The position numbers and the translations under genes are program-made. A stretch of 6,144 nt of DNA, from positions 1 through 6,144 of the forward strand of contig CAIQOY010000378.1 in NCBI GenBank assembly GCA_903873565.1, in the 5' to 3' direction. Source of the stretch: an uncultured Actinomycetes bacterium. GTDB lineage: Bacteria; Actinomycetota; Thermoleophilia; Gaiellales; F1-60-MAGs149. The notes below the pieces were generated by a model. That model searched no databases, was not told the DNA's origin, and saw only the letters and a program-made list of their open reading frames with translations. Below are positions 5,164 through 6,144 of this stretch, in pieces (position 1 is the first letter of the stretch; the number at the start of each line of letters is the position of its first letter).

Positions 5164-5633
5164 GCGGAGACCGCGGCGGCCTCGGCCTCGAGGATCCGCT
5201 TGGTGGCCGCCTGGCGCTCGACGAACGACTTCTCCATGAACCGGGCCGCCACCGGGGCGGCCAGCGCGCCGGCGGGACCGCCGGGCAGCGCCCACTCGAT
5301 GCGGTCGGTTAGCAGCGTGCCGCCGCTGGCGGTGGGCGAGAAGCGGTGCTCGTGGCGGAAGCGCGCGAAGGGGCCCTTGAGCAGCTCGTCGACGACGAGC
5401 ACGGGCTCCGCGACCTCGGTGATGCGGACGCGCCAGTTCTGGACGCCGGGCAGCGGCTTCATGCGCACGTTGAGCTCGACCTCGTCGCCTTCCGACAGCG
5501 GGAAGTCGCCGATGATGGAGACGAACTCCTGGCCCTTGCTGGCGATCCGCGCGGCGTTGCGGGTGTCGAGGTGGAAGGCGTAGACGTCCGCGATGGGGGC
5601 GTCGATCTCGATGGAGCGCTCGAAGACGGGCAT
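5160..5633 (-). CDS. SRPBCC-fold (START/polyketide cyclase-like) protein
   Basis: A 157-residue soluble protein with the layout of SRPBCC/polyketide-cyclase-like ligand-binding proteins. It opens with the first strand and helix MPVFERSIEIDAPIADVYAF, followed by a short helix (TRNAARIA). A series of alternating strands follows: DEVELNVRMKPLPG, WRVRITEVAEPVLVVDEL, FRHEHRFSPTASGGTLLTDRIEWALP. The long C-terminal helix starts around 123 (LAAPVAARFMEKSFVERQAATKRIL). This fold binds hydrophobic ligands in a central cavity; the ligand and any enzymatic activity cannot be told from sequence. No signal peptide is seen. The ATG at 5633 follows AGGGAGG (5636-5642) with a tight 2-nt gap. The gene lies 20 nt after the stop of the upstream partial gene, so the two are likely one operon. 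Its frame stays open further upstream, but that part is a shadow of the neighbour. Confidence 0.85.
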   Translation of the reverse strand: MPVFERSIEIDAPIADVYAFHLDTRNAARIASKGQEFVSIIGDFPLSEGDEVELNVRMKPLPGVQNWRVRITEVAEPVLVVDELLKGPFARFRHEHRFSPTASGGTLLTDRIEWALPGGPAGALAAPVAARFMEKSFVERQAATKRILEAEAAAVSA

Positions 5634-5635
5634 GG

Positions 5636-5642
5636 CCTCCCT
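5636..5642 (-). promoter_or_regulatory. Ribosome binding site (AGGGAGG) of the SRPBCC gene
   Basis: Strong purine-rich Shine-Dalgarno sequence in the 20-nt gap between the two minus-strand genes. It is only 2 nt from the ATG at 5633, closer than usual, but no better in-frame start is visible. Confidence 0.5.
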
Positions 5643-5653
5643 ATCGCGTCGGG

Positions 5654-6144
5654 CTAGGCCACGGCCGACAGCCGTCGGGCCCGGACGAGCGCGCCGTGGG
5701 CGTCGGCGCCCGTGTACTCGACGCCCACCCAGTCGCCGGGCGCCTCGGCCTCGAGCGGCGTCTCCGACCAGGCCCGCCGGGCCTCCCGGCGCTCGAGGGT
5801 CCAGCCGGCCGCGCCGAGCGCCGCGGCGGCGGGGACGCGCTCGCGGGCGGCGGCCCAGGCCTGCGCCACCTCCTGCCCGAGCGACTCGGCGCCGAGGTCG
5901 CGGAGCGCCTCGGCGGCCGCGGCGATGCGCTCGGAGACGGTGCCCGACGGGCCCTGCTCGACGAGCACGAGCAGCGCGTCGTCGGGGCGCAGGAGGCCCT
6001 CGGTCCGGTCGCCGACCTCGGCCGCCGCGAGCCACAGCCCGGCGGCGGCGCGGTCGAGCAGCAGCGCCTCGGCGGGCAGGAGCCCCTCGCGGGCGAGGCG
6101 GCGCAGCGCGTCGAGGCCGCGGGACAGGTCGGGGAGGAGGATCG
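5654..6144 (-). CDS. C-terminal part of an uncharacterised protein, possibly FAD-linked oxidase related (5' end outside window)
   Basis: The minus-strand frame is open from the window edge to TAG at 5654-5656, giving 162 visible residues with no start required inside the window. A GTG at 5968 exists but the frame continues well coded above it. The visible part begins LLPDLSRGLDALRRLAREGL, then LLPAEALLLDRAAAGLW, a strand ALLVLVEQGPSG, a helix ERIAAAAEALRDLGAES and AQAWAAARERV. This order resembles the C-terminal region of FAD-linked oxidases of the GlcD/alkyl-DHAP synthase type (phrases such as GL-PA--RLLD, LVLVE and W--AR). The match is by eye and weak. The chain ends about 50 residues later (GDWVGVEYTGADAHGALVRARRLSAVA) without the metal or FAD-site histidine motifs expected further on, so it could be a short variant or another family. 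It is likely co-transcribed with the SRPBCC gene, 20 nt downstream. Confidence 0.65.
   Translation of the reverse strand, partial: ILLPDLSRGLDALRRLAREGLLPAEALLLDRAAAGLWLAAAEVGDRTEGLLRPDDALLVLVEQGPSGTVSERIAAAAEALRDLGAESLGQEVAQAWAAARERVPAAAALGAAGWTLERREARRAWSETPLEAEAPGDWVGVEYTGADAHGALVRARRLSAVA

Noticed and set aside
4261..5295. 344-codon minus-strand frame opposite mqnD
   Set aside because: Composition rich in His, Gly, Arg and Ala without motifs. mqnD on the plus strand has clear family signatures over the same bases.
4263..5312. 349-codon plus-strand frame overlapping mqnD in another phase
   Set aside because: Arg/Pro/Gly-dominated shadow; the mqnD frame has the ribosome binding site and conserved motifs.
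5200..5657. Plus-strand frames of 127 and 103 codons opposite the SRPBCC gene
   Set aside because: Antisense shadows of a frame with a clear alternating-strand SRPBCC pattern and a strong Shine-Dalgarno.

Overview
The window is very GC-rich, compact coding DNA of the kind found in high-GC Actinobacteria. Genes abut or overlap, GTG starts occur, and G/C dominates the third codon position. A futalosine-pathway menaquinone gene (mqnD), an actinobacterial-type membrane-anchored cell-wall protein and a LytS/LytR-type two-component pair would fit a Thermoleophilia/Solirubrobacterales-like organism. That placement is an inference from gene content and style; there is no rRNA or other phylogenetic marker here.

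Left part (1-3142): the 5' part of a minus-strand gene for a membrane-anchored envelope protein (VanW/L,D-transpeptidase type N-terminus, cut by the window edge) is divergent from a two-component operon. That operon holds a two-TM, GAF-containing LytS-type sensor kinase (589-1992) and an overlapping LytTR response regulator (1989-2720). A 132-residue acidic helical protein of unknown function (2744-3142) follows, apparently with its own leaderless promoter.

Middle (3144-4264): an ornithine cyclodeaminase/mu-crystallin family Rossmann protein starts one base after the unknown gene. It converges on a 79-residue acidic minus-strand protein of unknown function, and their TAG stops share one CTAG tetramer.

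Right part (4265-6144): a 71-bp divergent promoter region separates the 79-residue gene from mqnD (1,4-dihydroxy-6-naphthoate synthase, menaquinone biosynthesis). mqnD converges, again through a shared CTAG, on a minus-strand pair: a SRPBCC-fold protein and, upstream of it, the C-terminal part of a larger protein that runs off the window end. That last gene may be related to the FAD-linked oxidase C-terminal region, but this is uncertain.

The most noticeable non-coding signals are a recurrent TACGMT hexamer just upstream of four gene starts, in three cases so close to the start that leaderless transcription is implied, and the re-use of CTAG as a shared stop for two convergent gene pairs. No RNA genes, mobile elements, CRISPR arrays or long repeats were seen. 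There is no gene-free stretch over 300 bases; the longest are 82 bp (507-588) and 71 bp (4265-4335). I found no convincing evidence of a novel multi-gene system, only small uncharacterised genes beside known ones.
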